A stretch of 64,000 nt of DNA from assembly GCA_963576785.1 (NCBI GenBank), contig OY756145.1, positions 1,550,001 to 1,614,000 of the forward strand. The letters run 5' to 3'. Under the pieces are notes generated by a model. That model was not told where the DNA came from and ran no database searches. It saw only the letters and a program-made list of their open reading frames with translations. The DNA is from Chlorophyllum brunneum (Eukaryota > Basidiomycota > Agaricomycetes > Agaricales > Agaricaceae). A program made the position numbers and the translations under genes. This document shows, piece after piece, positions 14,701 to 29,438 of this stretch. How positions within the stretch are numbered: position 1 is the first letter of the stretch; each line of letters opens with the position of its first letter.

Positions 14701-16603
14701 TCAACGCAATTCTAATGAGGATCTTCAGGTAATGCGCAAGACCCGTCACTAGTGCAAGCAACTCTTGTGTCATGTCCATTCTTCGAGCACCAGTCTCTTG
14801 GGTGTGCGATAGTAGCGTGAAAAGCTCGACGGTTTTCCTGCACAGCATGCGAGCTTCGCGCACGTGAGACACACCTGTTTTTCAGGTTGAGAAATCGCGA
14901 CTCCGTACTCCAGAACAGATGACAGACCTTTCATGCCAAGCCTAGCGAAATGTAATTCCAGGTCATCAATCGTCGCAAATAACACCTCAACGTGAAGAAT
15001 GAATTTCTCCGCCATGCGGATCGCATCCAGATACTGGCCATTGCTGACTTGCCGCAGCATATCGGATATACATGCTGCGCTGGACTCTTCAAACGCTGAT
15101 AGGACGCTATATAAGAAAAGCTTCAGGAAAACTCCAAAAGTAAAATCCTGTGTACGCACGTCCAAATGCGGTAAACCTGTTGCTCCATGCGAACCTGTTT
15201 CTCCCTCAAAGAAAGTGCATTCTCCTTCCGCTCCTCCTCAAGGTAGGCTGGCTCCTGCAGCTCTCCCTCAGGTGATGATATACTCGTCGGCCTCCTCGAC
15301 ACGACTTTGACATTCCAAAACTATAGATGAATGAGATGTTGATCGTTAGCGTCCGGATTTAGTAAAGCAGCTCACCTTATTGATCATATAACACTCTGGG
15401 TGCCAACACTCATCTCGCATATTACGATTAATCTCCACAAACTGCTTCAGGATGGCGCTGTTACACCCTGCACATTTCGTTGCAAACCTCGTCGAGTAAT
15501 GGAAGTGACAGTAGACATCCCCCTCGTGTTCATAGTAAGAGTCTTGCGGACCGAACAATGTAGGACAAGCGGAGCAGGTAAAGTGTTCTACGTGGAACTT
15601 CTTGTCTGTAACGACACCAATTAAATAATCAAAGGTATACCGAAGTCTGCTTTGATACTTACTGCAAGCGGTGATATAACTCCCTCTCAGGGCCGAGCCA
15701 CATTTAGCGCATATGAGGTTCAACCTGCGAAAATAGTCCCGCTCACACAACGGTTGTTGTCTCCCCTCGGATCCCTCAATTGGGAAGAATTTTTGAGCCA
15801 CCACCTCACCACAATCCTATCTGAATGTGAGCTCGACATAATTGGCGCAATGAACGTTAGCAACCCACCATGCATTTGAAACAGTTCAGATGAAAAACAG
15901 TGCCCAGTGCACGAACAAACTGTCCGTGCATGAGCTTCCCGCAAGCCGAACATGTTCTATGAAAACCATAAATCACAAGAGGATTAGTAAATATGACGCG
16001 AAATCATGAGATCCCGTTAATTGAACGGATCGGGACTCACGTCGAGGCTAGGCTAGATGATGTCGTGGAAGCGACGCTCGTTTGCTTGACAGCATTGGAA
16101 TGAGATGAAGACGCAGAATAGGCAGATACATGAGAGTTAACACTCAGATGCTGATCTGAATCATCAGAATGCCCAGAAGATGAACGCGGTTTAAGGTTCT
16201 GAGTGCCTCCAGGTGTGGACGGTCTGCTGCTCCCAGCCGAGGAAAGGAAGGCCGGGGATGGCCTCGGAGAAGTTGTCAGGTAACTCGAGCTCTGAGGAGA
16301 CGAGGATATGCTGTGATTGAGGTCCTCGCTGCGACTCTGTGGCATCCAAGTGTTGGAGAGATTACGATCGGGATCCGGCGTGCCATATGTCGCTGATCGT
16401 GTGGGGACATTTGGACGTTCTGAGGGTCGAGCAGTGTTTGGCGGAGAAGGGTTGAAGGTATTCCTGGGTTGCGGTTGTAATTGGCTTGGGTTTTGTTGAC
16501 TGCGAGTCGCTTCACTGACGGGAGATACTGCTGGGGTATTCATTGGTGACATTGCGGTGCTCCATGGCGACGGAGCCCGTCCGAGATCATGCTCTCTGCT
16601 CAT
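11759..16603 (-). CDS. LRG1: LIM-domain Rho GTPase-activating protein (LRG1/RGA type)
   Basis: GTPase-activating protein expected to switch off a Rho GTPase, probably Rho1, at sites of polar growth. From the ATG at 16601-16603 there is a Ser/Pro-rich disordered region of about 190 residues. Three LIM zinc modules follow: CSACGKLMHGQFV...NCFKC; CAKCGSAL...HVEHFTCSAC; CAGCNSAIL...CWHPECYM. After a helical linker comes a fourth LIM-like module (CVKCNQTVEEDC...WHSNCIQCAVCG). A second Ser/Pro/Gln-rich stretch precedes the RhoGAP domain, which has the arginine-finger segment EGIFRKNGN and NPVQLAALLKKFLGGLPEPL. The tail is Pro/Ser-rich. The several-LIM plus RhoGAP layout is that of yeast LRG1. LRG1 restrains the Rho1-PKC1-SLT2 pathway, whose kinase is also in this window. 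Rho specificity is inferred. Confidence 0.88.
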
Positions 16604-17902
16604 GGCTCAAAGCCAGGAGAATGTTGCCTGCCAGGAGGAGAGTGGGCAGACCAAGGGGTATGTGTGGTTACGAACAGGTATGAGAACGAGATGCGCCAGA
16701 GGGATGGAATGGAAACTTGGGATGATTGACAACTCTTCACCTGCGTCACGCCTGTGACACCAGACTCGTCACTTGGTAACGTCACGCACCCTCTACCAGC
16801 ACCTCGAATGCACACTGCCCCCATCCCTGTAAGCGCCGATCTTATCCACTAACCGTAGTTTCTGTCTGCCACAACACGAGGACATTTTTTGACACCCTGA
16901 CTCTGTGACTCGCACTCAATGAAACCCCCGATAAACAGATCCTCCAAGGGCGCCTTTTTTGTTCTCGCTGTCTTGTCCACTTTGAGCAAACCCCCAGCGC
17001 CGCCTAACGCCAATTTCCACCAGCCACTCGAGCTTTCCCGGACATCAGCGACCACACATGTCATCCTGTTCCCGTATATTCTTGGATAATCCAAATAACA
17101 CTCAGAATTTCTACCAACAAACAGAAATACGATGAAGCACCTCCATATATATCAAGGGAATTGATCGGCATCCCAGCTTCCAGAACTATCCGTGGGTGCA
17201 GGACCCGAAAATTCAATTTTACAGCAAGCCAGGTCCGATTCCGAAGCTTAAACCCAGGGTTCCAACACCAACACTGCTCACAAATTACCAGTCCACCAGC
17301 CTTAGGCCTTTGAGATTCCAAGGACCTTCAAGGACCTAGTGCTACGGACGGTGTTGATATATGTGGACACCAATACTCAATATTCCTTCACGAGACCCGT
17401 CTCCAAGTTTGATCCTTATCCGTATCCAGATCTGATCACCAAAGCCCTCGGCGTAGATTTATACACCCTGGGCTAGTACAACACTAATTGATTACTTACG
17501 ACCAAAAGGCTAGCTATTTTTGCAGCAAAACGGATGCTGTTTTTTTGAGTTACAAGTACACGATACAAGGCTTGCCTTCACCCCGTACAAGCCACGAAAC
17601 CTATGCAGTCTAGATCCACTGGGGATATCCAGGGATCTTTCAGTGAGACAATTGGACATCGTTATGGGAACTATCACAGGCAGCGAACTCTTGGACCTGG
17701 AAAGATGCCCGGAAGCAGGAGGTTGATATCCGGTTGAATCAATGATCTGGATTACCCCTTGGATCTTGAGTAGACTTGGTCGTGCCAGCCTCGTTACAAA
17801 CAAAAAATTTCAAACCTGACTTTATTAATTCCTATATCATGCCCACCTGGTTATTACAAATGTATTCGTATATGGTCGGAGAAACCACGGCTGTGTCCAA
17901 AG
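16604..17902. other. gene-poor stretch, LRG1 promoter side
   Basis: About 1.3 kb between two minus-strand genes. It contains only short unrelated open frames (up to 97 codons) with no family likeness. The octamer AAGGACCT is repeated at 17316-17335 (AAGGACCTTCAAGGACCT). I cannot assign a function. Confidence 0.5.
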
Positions 17903-20263
17903 CTACAACTGGGCTTTGGCGGTTTGTGGTGCACAGTGAAGATTGTACAAATCTTCAGCAGCATTGGCAATCTCCTGTACGAACTCTGCATTGGGCATCT
18001 CCTTCCTCGAGGTGATGGTATATTGTAGGTAGTCTGTATTCCATCGTCAGAAAACAGGGAACGTAAACGGCCAAGAGGAGCAGACCATCAAAGCCAGTCA
18101 TATAGGCGACACCAAAGCCATCGGGAACAACCTTTAGATGCGTAGGTGAGCAGCAGGTCATGTGGATGACAAAGAGAATCCACACCTCTCCCCAGCCGTA
18201 GACGGGGAAATGCTTTGAGAAGATGGCTGATGTGCTCAGAACCCAATAACTCGATCTTCGGAAAACGGGGTCATTGAATAGTGCTGGAACTTCTTCTCCA
18301 GGTTGCAAAAGCTTTTTTAAGCCTTGAGTCCTCGGCGCGTCAGTTCAATGCAAATGTTCTGTATCCAGACTACACACCGAACATATGACGATCAATACCC
18401 TCGGCATTTCCAGCCAACTTGGCCAGCGCAACATGCTTCTTCGTTGCAACATCAAACAACTTTTTTCTCTCCTCTTTTGTCACGCTCAGATCATCCATAC
18501 TCCTCACCCAAGCATCGGCCTCACTCGTTACAACCCTGATCGCCTCCGTTCGACCTTTATAAAACTTCCTCGTTGTCGCGGCCTCATAGGTTCCGCCGTA
18601 CCTCTTCTTCTCTCCCAACAACCTTCTAAAGGCCAACTGCACAATCATCTGCGCCCACGAATCCGGTGATACACCGAACTTCTTAATGGCAGCTTTGCCA
18701 TATGAGGTCTTGTGGTAGTTTAATGCCTGGCTCCCAATAAGCTCACATGCCGCGACGTCAGCTTTTGCGATGGCTTCCGTCGTAGCAGGAGAAATTTCAA
18801 AGTCCAGAGGTCGCGGAACGGGGGTCTCGGACGAAATGGATGCACCATGATCGAACTTGTGGTCATATGTGAGATCCAGAATTTCATCGCACAAGCGGAC
18901 GGTAGGTGTTCCATCCATTACCGAGTGCTCGCCAACCAGCCCTGCTTGGGCATTGTCAAAGACAACGAAATTGACTGGTTTGTCGGACCACCGATTGCGA
19001 AGGCCCTGTGGGGAACTACCGACAATGTCACCGTGCCAAAGTGCCCGGGAATGGTGAATAAAATCGGATGGTTTGGACCCGTCCAAAGAGATAATGAACG
19101 CAGCAGACTGTATTTCGTGGAGGATTTGAGCGTTTTGGGGCGTGGAGGCGAGTTCCTTATAATCCTATCCAGGGGTTACCATCTCGAGGGACTCGGGCAT
19201 GGGCTGGAAACATACTTTTGCCCACACATCACGATTCGAAGCCGACAGGACGCCAACGCCGGGATATTCCTCAGTGGTATGGTCATAGATATACTGAATT
19301 TGTCTTTAACAAACGTGAGAGAGCACACTCCCTGGAAATTTCTAAGGCACCTACTTCTCGAATTCTTTGGTTCCGAGTATTCTGCCATTGTGTGTGGCGT
19401 TGACCTTCCAAATCCTGTTCTTGCGAATGACGATAATATGACCAGAGTCGCCAGTATCGCCCCGTTTACTGTAGGAGACGCTCCAGTCAAAGCCCTCAGG
19501 ACCTGGAACGCGACAACAGTCGAACATCCACCTGTTTATCGAGATATACCGGGGATCACGTTATTAATTAAACCTAGGTCATCTTACCTGTAAGTGTCCA
19601 TACAGAGAGGTCCTTCCTTAGTGGCCTCGGCGGGAATCAATCCTTGCTTAAGCTGTTGGCGGAAAATCATAGCACCACGGGCGATGGTAGCTGCTCGGCC
19701 AGCCGGACCTTGCGGAAGGTGTGGAGGTTGCGAATCGAATCCATCTGGAGATTTCCGTTAGACCTGCACCGAAGAACAAGCACGAAGCACGTACAGTAGT
19801 AAGAAACGTTGACAATAACCTACCGAGGAAATCGTGTCAAGCTGATATCAAGGTAAAGGGGGGTCGGATGGCGTACGGAGTCCCTATAACCTTGGTAGCC
19901 TGTATCATCCCACCACTGCTCTAACCAATGACGAGTTTTCTCGTTGTGGTTCAATAACCTGTCATGCAATTCGAGGCCTTTCCCTGTCCCAAACTCGTCG
20001 ATCTTGTTGGATACCGCCTCGAATTCTGCATTGGACCAGGCAATAGGTTTCAAGCTCTCCTTCAACCTCCCAAGAGTATCTGATAATCTTGGGACGGGTA
20101 GTTTTGGTAGCTTCGATTGGGCAGCGAAAGTGCCATTAGAGGGAAGATCGGGGGCAACAGCTTTCCAGTTGGTGGGTCGCTGGGTGAGTCTAACGGTCGA
20201 GATTGCCATTAATCTACAAAGACTGGGAATTGGTATAAGGCGCAGAGAACGGCGGACCAGCAT
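17903..20263 (-). CDS. CAT2: Carnitine O-acetyltransferase
   Basis: Transfers acetyl groups between CoA and carnitine, so that acetyl units can move between peroxisome, cytosol and mitochondrion. The catalytic histidine lies in GLVGEHSVMDGTP; the CoA/carnitine site is YKGRTEAIRVVT, and the N-terminal family motif is LPKLPVPRLSDTL. A middle exon carries VFDNAQAGLV. The C-terminus reads VVPDGFGVAYMTGFDDYLQYTI and ends KAQL before TAG at 17903-17905. Two in-frame ATGs lie 18 codons apart (20263 and 20209). The first adds an Arg/Leu-rich, mitochondrial-type leader (MLVRRSLRLIPIPSL). The second would give a form without it. Together with the C-terminal AQL this suggests dual targeting, as known for yeast CAT2. 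Length and motifs look intact. Confidence 0.93.
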
Positions 20264-20459
20264 CGTCCAGAGCACAACACAAAGGAAATTCACAACTGTA
20301 ACTCTGGTGAGAGGGATGGTGCACTTTCAGCTGATTTCGGGACCAATTCCGGGCCGATCAGAAATATCACGTGATGGACCGAATTCGCCGACATACGGTG
20401 AGAGAACTTTGCGTCGACGAATCCAATCAAAATCCAATCCACCATACCTCTCGTGCTCT
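20264..20459. promoter_or_regulatory. divergent promoter, CAT2 / ERV1
   Basis: Spacer of 196 bp between two divergent start codons. It holds the palindrome TCACGTGA at 20367-20374, a bHLH (Cbf1-like) binding site type, and a CCAAT pentamer at 20343-20347. Regulation is inferred from motif and position only. Confidence 0.5.
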
Positions 20460-21083
20460 ATGGCAGGCGAGGATGCGAACAAACGTGACACAAAAAAGAC
20501 GCCACTTCCGCGGGGCATGGTATTGGGTCCCGATGGAAAACCGTGCAAAATTTGCACGGCATTTCGCAACTGGCAACCTCGAACGTCAACTCACATCGAG
20601 TCCGACGGACACAACAAAAGCCGAGCGGATGGCTCTCGAGCACAATCGTCCGTGACGACAATGATGGCAGCTCTCGCAGGCGGAACTACTTCTACAACTC
20701 CTTCCAAAAACATCGCCTCCGTTCGACCGGATGAACCTCCACCAGGGTGCCCGCCAGACGTTGAGCAGCTTGGACGGGCAACGTGGACGTTCCTGCACAC
20801 GACTGCGGCATATTACCCGGATAAACCGACGCCGAAGCAACGGGCAAATATGCTCTCGCTTCTCCACGCGCTACCAGTCTTATACCCATGCACGTGGTGT
20901 GCACAGGACCTTGGGGAGAATATGGCGAGACATCCGCCGGACGTGAGCAGCAGGACGGGGTTGAGTCGGTGGCTGTGTGAGAGGCACAACGAAGTAAATG
21001 AAAGGCTTGGGAAGGAGATATTTGACTGCGGCACGGTGGACGAGCGGTGGAAGGACGGGCCGGGAGACGGGAGCTGCGACTAG
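20460..21083 (+). CDS. ERV1: ERV1/ALR FAD-linked sulfhydryl oxidase (mitochondrial)
   Basis: Mitochondrial intermembrane-space oxidase that re-oxidises Mia40 in the disulfide relay. Single exon of 207 codons from ATG 20460 (MAGEDANKRDTKK) to TAG 21081-21083. The N-terminal shuttle pair is the CKIC motif. A flexible linker follows, then the ERV/ALR domain: LGRATWTFLHTTAAYYP, the FAD-proximal active centre YPCTWCAQDL, and LSRWLCERHNEVN for FAD binding. The C-terminal FDCGTVDERW gives the structural cysteine. Everything expected of fungal ERV1 is present. The stop codon touches an in-frame ATG of the next gene's upstream frame (TAGATG), and the likely next start is only 102 bp away. Confidence 0.95.
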   Translation: MAGEDANKRDTKKTPLPRGMVLGPDGKPCKICTAFRNWQPRTSTHIESDGHNKSRADGSRAQSSVTTMMAALAGGTTSTTPSKNIASVRPDEPPPGCPPDVEQLGRATWTFLHTTAAYYPDKPTPKQRANMLSLLHALPVLYPCTWCAQDLGENMARHPPDVSSRTGLSRWLCERHNEVNERLGKEIFDCGTVDERWKDGPGDGSCD

Positions 21084-21185
21084 ATGAGCGCCGAAAATAG
21101 CAATTCCATTTGGCATGCCAAGCGTATCTCAATCCCAATCTCGGCCGTCTCGCTTGCATGCTGCCCGTTGCTCTCTAGGCAACCC

Positions 21186-23658
<2,473 letters not shown>

Positions 23659-24005
23659 TTTATACGACTATTGTGAATGCACTATAACCATACCTTGCAT
23701 TACCCTCTATCGATAAGTCTCTCACTGCCACTGACTGTCCCCAATCTCACGCCTTCCACACAACCTATGTAAAACCTTCTCCAGCTACTTACAATATTGC
23801 TGCAGAATCTTGCGAGTGGATGTCAGCGACTGACCCTCCCTGTTCCTGGCCTTCATCATGCATGCGTATTCGGAATACCTGGTCTTGAGGATGAAGGTAA
23901 ATCGCGGGCACAGCTAACGCTCCTGAAGTCAGTGGTCCTTCTCAACGTCGCCATTGGTTAAGTGCACCCGCCTGTTTGAATGTGAGATGACTCACATGCC
24001 AATAC

Positions 24006-24714
24006 ATGTCCTCACACTTCGCATTCGTCGTCGCTCAAATCCTCCCCCTCCTCGCTTTTGGTGTCGTCACGGTCAACGCGCCCACAATCTTGGGTGCCAG
24101 TTCTACGGTGACATTCTCTCTCCCAACTGGAAGAATGTCTCTACCTCGCTCCTCATCGACGGTCTCTGGTTCTTCACTCTCACTCGCACCTTCGAGACTT
24201 ACATCCACTCCCAGCCTTTCCATGGGGGGCTCGTTCCCTCTATCCTCTTGGCCAAGCTTTTCGTCCTCCCGCTCGCAAGTGTATATCCCTGGTCACCTTC
24301 GTGATCGCCAACACTGCACTCATTTTGGTCCATTTCATCCAGTGGGCACTCCTGCGTGTGATCATCTGCCTCGTCTGGTCCAACGTCTTCCATTGGCGCT
24401 GCCTCAGTCAGTCCCGCTTTGTCAATCTCGGTCGCCTCGTAATCCGGATGTTGTGCCACTATCCAAAGCATCTCAACCGGGTCGCTTTTGTTCTGACTGG
24501 TTATCTTACGTCAATATTCCTGTTCAACCTGTCTGTGTGTACTTGCCAGCTGCTCCCCTGCTCCATGGTGCTGTACCGTGATTTGTGGAAATGGTCTATC
24601 CCGTTCCGTGTTTGGCTTGGGCTCCATACCTCGTCGGCATATGAGCGTGCCAACGTCGTTGATCTTGCCACCATGGCTGTGAGTGGCCAGCAGGACCGCG
24701 ATACTGAGATATAG
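24006..24714 (+). pseudogene. possible decayed multi-span membrane protein gene
   Basis: Three neighbouring plus-strand frames overlap here and together look like one hydrophobic protein, but no single frame stays open. The first begins MSSHFAFVVAQILPLLAFGV at ATG 24006. The second continues with TSLLIDGLWFFTLTRTFETY and ILLAKLFVLPLASVY. The third, from about 24298, reads FVIANTALILVHFIQWALL and VIICLVWSNVF. The changes of frame (around 24095 and 24290) do not fall at good GT-AG sites, which suggests frameshifts. I do not recognise the family. It could also be chance hydrophobic frames in a C/T-rich stretch, so confidence is low. Confidence 0.3.
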
Positions 24715-25747
24715 CCAAATGACTTTCAGACGGCTGGACTAGATGGGGTATACTCGTCTTTTCTCGACTATCAGAAGGTATGGACGAAAGCGATTGTGTG
24801 TGTCGGTGGTCTAGAGTGGACGTCCTCACTACCATGAACTATTCAAGCTCAAGGTGGTGTGTGGGTTTTGTGTGGTCAGGTTCGACATCTACCACTATCT
24901 CTGCTTATCGCAACGTGGCCGGACGGGGCGGACACCATCGGGTCGGACATCGGACCAAGAGATGCGGCATCAGAATCGACTTTTTCTGAGGGGGAGACAC
25001 AAGGTGTTCAGGAGGTGCTTAAGGAAGAGGTACGTTACGCACGGTAACATTCTGGCATGGTGGGTTATTTGGATTTTTAAGACCACTGGCATTGACTGGT
25101 GGCGCTCGTAAGCATAATTGGACACTTCGTGTCCGAATATTTGGGGGCACGGGTGAAGTTGGAGCATTCGTGTCCTCTCGTCAAGCGCCCTGATATGCGC
25201 GTCAACACCGGTAGGTTGCGTCGGACTAACCACGCTCTGTGCACCTACTATGGTTTTGTCTTGCTGGACTGGGCTTGGCCACCGTACATATATGTATGCA
25301 AGACGGTTGGATATTCTTTTGGGTTTGTAGCTTCATGATATTGGTCTTCCCCGCCGTTGGATTTTTCTCTCGTCTATGTACATGACTTCGGGTTTCTATC
25401 ATAGACTTGTGTCGTATATAGCCTCATTGCCTTTTGTATGGCAATAAAACTACGCCTCACTCTAGAAGGTGCAGCCGATTCGAAACTCTAGGCAAATTTA
25501 TGAAAAGCAATATCTCTGTACCCAGATGGTGTAGATGGTGTAGGCATATTCCGCGCTCACATACGTCGCCTCATGACCTTCTCTACCCCAGCCGTGTATG
25601 CGTAGACATTGTATTCGAGTGAATCCATCGCATGCTCCGATGCGACTAAGCTCGTTGACGAATATTTGAACGTTGAGTCTGGAGTATCCAGCGTAGAATC
25701 ATAAAGGCAACGTGTCTATATTGGAATCTTCGGCTAAGACTACAACA
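24715..25747. other. gene-poor stretch downstream of CLC gene
   Basis: About 1 kb with only short, unrelated open frames on both strands. It must contain the 3'UTR of the minus-strand CLC gene at its right end. No repeat or RNA gene recognised. Confidence 0.5.
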
Positions 25748-28700
25748 CTAGTGTCGCCTGGGAGAAGACGGGGTTGTATGCAAGGCAGCAGCGTGGTCAA
25801 AGTGACTTGTCAAAAGTCTCGTTATATCCCTTTTCGTCACCATCCCCTCGAGACGACCACTTTCTGTGAACAGAATCTCCCGTAGGTTCTGGATGGGTGA
25901 AGGGAGTGAACAAAGGTATCGTCGCAAACGACTATATGCGCACCATCTTTTGGAACATGGCTACTATGAGCTCTCGTGGTATTTGTTTCCGAAGCTGAAG
26001 CGTTGTCCTATCAAGCGATGGGGAAAAATCAACCATATCTGGATCTGGAGTCTCGGGAGTTGGAAGAGTCTTGGTGGTTGAGTCTGCTGCTCCTGGTATA
26101 TCGACGACCTCGGGGCTTGAGTACATGGAATCTGAGGATGGAGTTTCGTCTACGTGAGGTGACGTTGTGGGTAGAGGATCAGTTGTCACGCCGGGCTCAG
26201 TATTTGACGTTGAAGAGAATATAGTTTGCCGCCGTGGTGATGAGAACGAGCAGGTCCTGGAAATCGGTGATGGAGAGCGGGGAAGGCCATCTAAATGGCA
26301 GGATAGTAAAGCAGCCGACGCGACGGTGAACAACGACGTACCCAGGAGGCCTTGCAGTTTTTCCCTCGAAGCGTATCCTACCAGCTCTTGCCCCTTGACC
26401 ACAGGAAAACCGGAATATGCGTACTGCGTCAACATCTTCTCTAAAAGCGAATCAGGACGAGAAGCCAATTGGATGCAATTCATGAACGCGTACCCAAGTC
26501 GCCAACAGTAACGCTACTGTCCTCGATTGTCATCAATCTGTCTACAGTCTTCATGATGCTCTCGCCTGTGGCTGACCGTGTGTCCTTAAAGTCAACGGGG
26601 GGTAGCCATGGGTAACGGCGCATCGCAATCCAAACAGCGTATATGCCATCTATTCCTTGTGCGTCTGCGACCCATTTGGCCGTCATGACGGCAATCATTA
26701 TAGGTAGGACGTGCGAAAGGGCACCAGTAAGCTGTCGCAATTCAAGGAATGCTCGGCAGTCAGGTTTATTGTGAAGAGTCTTACCTCAAATAAAATAACA
26801 ACAAGCGAGACTGGATCCCAGAGTAAGTTGGCTCAAAGTAAAGACGGGACTGGATGGACATACTGGTCATTCGTGTGACACCGCCTAACATGGCAGCTGC
26901 TCCAATTACTGCGTAAAAGCCGGGAGATATACACCTCACTGAGGGATCGGGAGGACAGCTGAGAAACACCCATGCGGTTGGGTGCGACCGGTACATTGAT
27001 TGACTGGTGTTGTGGAGGTTTCAGGGTGGTATCATGCGGGAGACGAGGGGACGAACGTAATCAAACCGACTGCACGGCCAAGGCACGCGCCGACGGCAAT
27101 AGTAGGCAGAAAAATACCAGCAGGTACCTATAAGACAGTTATATAGAGAGATTTCTCCTGGGATGAAAGATCACATACCATCAGACCGAAGGTCCAGGCG
27201 GTGAGCAGAAACTTCACGGTCGCGGTTAGAAGCAGCAGGAAGATGTTCTGTCCGGAAGCGTTCGGGCTGGAATAAGTATTAAAATAGCCATTGGTAGCCA
27301 AGGACTGGAATCATCGTACTTGCACAAGCCATGATAATCACCCTTGGCAGGATCGCACTCCTGGAACAGGTTGGCTACCAACTCGGAACTCTGGACGCTG
27401 GAAACATGCGAGGATCAAGTTTATAGCCTTTGCAAGTTTTGTAGGGATACGTACCGCGCGAAAACAACCTGCCACAGATTTAGCGTCCAAATATAAGGAG
27501 AGCAGGATACGTGCACCCACAAGATAACTGACAGCGGCGGTAACAGCGCTAACACAGACAACTTCAAGAATGGGCCATTCACCGATGACGCTATTCTTGC
27601 GATAGGTGGCAACTCTAACATTCAATTTGATCAAGAGGGATCCGAAGATACCCTTTAGTTGTATTGAGTAATATGCCGCGAGAAATTATATGCCTAAGAA
27701 CTTACTCCAACGACTCCCAAGAACAACCAGGGTACCTGGAGTAAACAATGAACTAGAGTTCGATTTGAGCGTGGTTGATCATACCAATTCGAAAGCTCTC
27801 CATGTATCATCCACAAAAGTGACCTGCGGTCCCGTATCAACGACCAAACAGAAGGAAATATACTAGGGCTTTACCTGAAATAGGACCAGTTTCGCAGTGC
27901 CAAATGGATTGACCCACTGTAAAGAAACAGCGGCTATCGCTGAAGCAACGAAACCTTTCCACATGACTTCGGATTCATTTGAAATGGTCTCCAATTCTGG
28001 CCCAGGACTGTAGTAAGGCATTGATTCCGTTATTATATCTGGCGCTTAGATAGTCACCTTCCAAAGCAAATAGAACACCACCTAAAGGGCTACCAAAGGC
28101 AACGGATACGCCTGCAGCGGCAGCAGCGGCGAGAATTCTGCGTTTTGATGCTGAAAGAAGTCAACAGAACGTTGGAAAGTAGGAAGTCAGGGTCGAGATA
28201 CCTTCATTATTCTGAAACCGTTTAAAAAGTCGCGAGATCAGGAAGGCGAGGCAGCAAGAGACGTGCACCAGAGGTCCCTATATGTGTTGGACTCGAGCGA
28301 CGTGAAGTATTAATGGGACAGGGCTACAAACCTCTTTACCGAGTGACAATCCTGAAGCAACCGCAAGAGCAAGACCGAGGGCTTTGATCAACAACGTCCA
28401 TGGCGAGAGGAACGCGTCAAAAACGTAGCCACCTAGGATCTAGCCGGGATTTAATCAACATTCTTCAGCCGAGGTGCTGGAACGTACGGCTTTAATCTCA
28501 GGGACTGGGTATATTTATTAGCATATATTGGGAGTACCCCCCTTAACAACTCACTTCCTGTGTGGAATGCACTACGCGGAATTCCAGTCAACTCGGTATC
28601 ACCTGGGTTTGACGGAAAGAGACTCACTAAGGTGCATATGTGACAACCAGGATGGCCGCACTTCCTGCAAAAACAATCTGCCGCCTTTTATGAGGGACGA

Positions 28701-29314
28701 ACACCAGACCTGGAGTGCCCAGCTTACAGCGAGGGCAACGTAGACGAAGGCTTGTAGCAGGGATGAACCAAATATCGAACGGAAACCAAAATACGTGCTC
28801 CATGACTGCCATTCGTGACATACCTCTCCAGCTGAGCGACTATTGAGTAGATGCACTTAGGTGCCGGAGAATGGGTGACATACGATCAATACCACTACAA
28901 CAGGCAACTTGGTTATAGAAGAATCCGTATGAACAACGACCCTCGCGAAGATCTCCCAGCCTATATTTCATCCAGTAATCCAGGATATCCCTAGTCGTGC
29001 ACGACATACCATTTTACTAGCACATCCAACCAGGCCCCGGCGATACCAACTCCCATGCCCGTCAGAATAACCACGAACCATCCACGGGCAGCTTCAAATG
29101 CAGGCGAGAGGACACCACGTATGCCTGCTTGAGATTTGAGCATCTGCTGATGCTCCCGCTCTGCTATTTTCTCTTGCGACCAATCAATGGAGGTTCCATC
29201 CCGGTATACTTGAGTGTACGTTTGCATGGGTTCCAAGAGTTGTCCACCATCTGCCAGCTCGTATTGTTCCTCCTCGTAGTTGTGGAAGGGCTGTCTTGAA
29301 GAGTTTGACTGCAT
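25748..29314 (-). CDS. CLC-family chloride channel/transporter with CBS pair
   Basis: Voltage-gated-type chloride channel or Cl-/H+ exchanger of fungal CLC type (yeast GEF1 family), acting in endomembranes or plasma membrane. Start at ATG 29312-29314 ([17 protein letters not shown]); upstream in-frame sequence has no ATG, but a spliced first exon cannot be excluded. Visible: the cytosolic head with [50 protein letters not shown], the gating motif GKEGP in [15 protein letters not shown], and [14 protein letters not shown]. Many short exons follow. The cytosolic tail has a CBS domain ([17 protein letters not shown]), a Ser/Thr/Pro linker, and a second CBS ending in [22 protein letters not shown]. 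That last part needs an intron after MFQKM. TAG is at 25748-25750. Confidence 0.9.
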
Positions 29315-29438
29315 ATTGACGCGTCGCGGCCGACTTGGCTTTAAATAATGGGGTTGGTCATTCAAGGCGGGGATATTTGGACCACGCGATCCAGCCAAAC
29401 AAGATCAAGGTACCCGCACTGAATTTTGGGTGGATTTG

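Noticed and set aside
17510..17803. 97-codon minus-strand open frame in the gap before CAT2
   Set aside because: Starts without a proper ATG, no domain, no neighbouring exons that extend it.
21084..21185. In-frame extension of the mannosidase from the ATG that touches the ERV1 stop
   Set aside because: It would leave no leader sequence and adds no family feature; the ATG at 21186 just before the membrane anchor fits better.
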